A DNA stretch of 64,000 bases from Corydoras sp. C115. Its lineage: Eukaryota; Chordata; Actinopteri; Siluriformes; Callichthyidae. The position numbers and the translations under genes are program-made. The DNA lies in contig JAFMOC010000019.1 in assembly GCA_019802505.1 (NCBI GenBank), positions 1,656,001 to 1,720,000 of the forward strand. Direction: 5' to 3'. Under the pieces are notes generated by a model. That model had not been told where the DNA came from. It saw only the letters and a program-made list of their open reading frames with translations, and did not search any database. Positions 62,455 through 64,000 of this stretch are shown here, in pieces. Position 1 is the first letter of the stretch, and each line of letters opens with the position of its first letter.

Positions 62455-62790
62455 GTTCTGCAGTGACACTGATGTGGTGAGGGGGTGTTAGTGCAGCAGT
62501 GCTGCTGTAGTTTCATTTCTCCAACCCAGTGACACTGCTGGGATAGGAATAATGCACCCACCTAATAATCCCTGCTCTGTGGTGCTACTATTGGGGTCCT
62601 GACCATTAGAACAGAGTAAAGGGGATGAACACAGTATGTACTGTAGAACACAAATAGATGGACTACAGTCTGTAATTGTAGAACTACAAAGTCCATCTTT
62701 ACAGGAAGTGGAGCTGAGAACATGGACAATAAGTGGAGCAAGAAGGAGACGTGTCCAAACTTTTGACTGGTGCTGTATTTATTTAATTAT
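62455..62790 (+). repeat. Dispersed hairpin-type teleost element, copy 2
   Basis: TTCTGCAGTGACACTGATGT, GTGCAGCAGTGCTGCTGTAG, AATAATCCCTGCTCTGTGGT, GGGGTCCTGACCATTAGAAC, GGACTACAGTCTGTAATTGT and GTGTCCAAACTTTTGACTGG. The best-preserved copy of this family here. Confidence 0.7.
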
Positions 62791-64000
62791 AACGTCTTCG
62801 TCTCTGGTTTATTTAGTTAATGAGGCTCAGTTTGGATTCTCAGCCTGAATGAGGCGTGTATGCTTAAAATAACATTTTTATGAGTGGATTAAATCTGTAC
62901 TCTGGTGGATGTGGGCAGAACCCAGAGCAGGAAGGCTGCACACCACAATCCATAATATGGGCCATCATGTGGTAAGGAGTTAGTGATGCCTCAGTGCTGA
63001 AGAAACATGGAGTTCCTCACAAGCTTTACATTCTACAACCGTGAAGAATGTCCTGGACCTCTTCACTTTTGCAGCTTCCGTTCTTCTGCACAGGCTTTCT
63101 GTAAGATTTTGGGGTGTTTCTGGCGGGATGCCTCACACGACGCCGTCAGACACTGCGTTTGGTGACATAAGATTTGAATGCAGCTGCTTTATGGTGGTAA
63201 CTAATGCTGTGTAGCGCCTGGCGAGCAGGTTTTGTGCTAATCTTAGTGACAGAAGGTTTTGGGGGAAAAAATCTATTGACTTTTTAAAGTTTCAGATCAG
63301 GTTTTAATTTTTCTTTCCATTTATTTGTTGATTTTAAGTTTTTTTTTCTTAATAACCATTTGAAGTGGAATATTTTCGAGGTGTGGGATCACTTTCTGGT
63401 CGTTCTGGAAGGTTGTAAAAACATTCCATGATGTTTGCAGAACCAAATATGTTTTGAATATTAACAACTGCAAATGTGGCAATCACTGAAGCAGTCTCTC
63501 TTTCAACTTGTTCACAGTTTTTTCATTTCTCCGTTTGCTTTGCTGTGTTGTTTTGGGTTAGATGAGGACCTGTGGGGGGGGTGCTGGCATCCACGTGTCC
63601 TCTTGTTTTACTCTCTCTTGTGGTCGGGAAACCCTAGAGTCCAGTCTGCCTGAAAAACAAACTGCAAGCGTTTTTTTGTGCGCCTCACTGTTTGCTCTGT
63701 GAGACTCAGCAGCCAAATATGCATGAAAATGTCACAGTTTATTAGCTGGCTGTCTACTGTGTTCAGGAGCCAACCGCAGGAAACTGAATTCCATCCAGGC
63801 CGGACAGAGACGACGCACAAACAGAGCCCAGTCTGTATCCTGTGTGGTGTATCAGGGTGTCATGTTGGTGGGTGTTTTTGTTTAGGAGAAGTCTCTTCTC
63901 TCCTCCGTGGGGATCACTTTGTAGTTTGTTGCTTTGCATTACTGCTGCGAACTTGGCGAGATCAGACACTGGGTTTTCCCCATCTTCCCACGGGATACCT

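Larger units (their letters stand above)
61313..64000 (+). other. garre1: garre1 intron 2 (runs off the window)
   Basis: Contains a SINE, a TA microsatellite, one hairpin-type element (62455-62790) and otherwise unassigned AT-rich DNA to the window end. The next garre1 exon is not present. Confidence 0.6.

Overview
This is nuclear DNA from a bony fish. Five intron-rich, conserved vertebrate genes and one tRNA gene are separated by dense interspersed and tandem repeats. Teleost origin is inferred from the protein sequences and from tRNA-derived SINEs of the DANA/mermaid and V-SINE kinds. I cannot name the species.

Layout. arih1 (minus, start codon 12870, stop 2752) is complete in 14 coding exons and encodes a 527-residue RBR ubiquitin ligase. 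arl2bp (plus, 14778-19431, 7 exons, 170 aa) starts about 1.9 kb away, head to head. It converges on pllp (minus, 23564-20194, 4 exons, 177 aa), a four-helix MARVEL protein. A tRNA-Leu(CAG) gene (minus, 24627-24709) follows. gpi (minus, 33539-26003, 18 exons, 553 aa) is complete, with all expected catalytic residues. After 6 kb of repeats, a GC-rich island near 39.6-40.4 kb is the likely promoter of garre1 (plus). Its first coding exon is 60800-61312; the rest of the gene lies beyond the window. I infer that 39.85-59.97 kb is its first intron.

Repeats. I count about 21 well-preserved copies of one roughly 350-bp DANA-like SINE plus several decayed ones. Many have clear target-site duplications (TSDs) and (GAAT)n or (GGAT)n tails. 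Other elements are V-SINEs, a second SINE-like family, a LINE-type 3' end, a 312-bp MITE with 50-bp inverted ends, copies of a hairpin-forming teleost element and decayed DNA-transposon relics. Three minisatellites and many microsatellites are present.

The genes do not form a pathway. They serve ubiquitin transfer, ARL2/ARL3 binding, membrane organisation, glycolysis and Rac-linked signalling. The most notable structures come from repeats acting on genes or on each other: a SINE whose TSD copied a splice donor, a SINE tail grown into a 0.7-kb GGAT array inside its own TSD, and a 1.3-kb array packed with AATAAA hexamers between gpi and garre1. I see no operon, CRISPR array, phage or novel enzymatic system.
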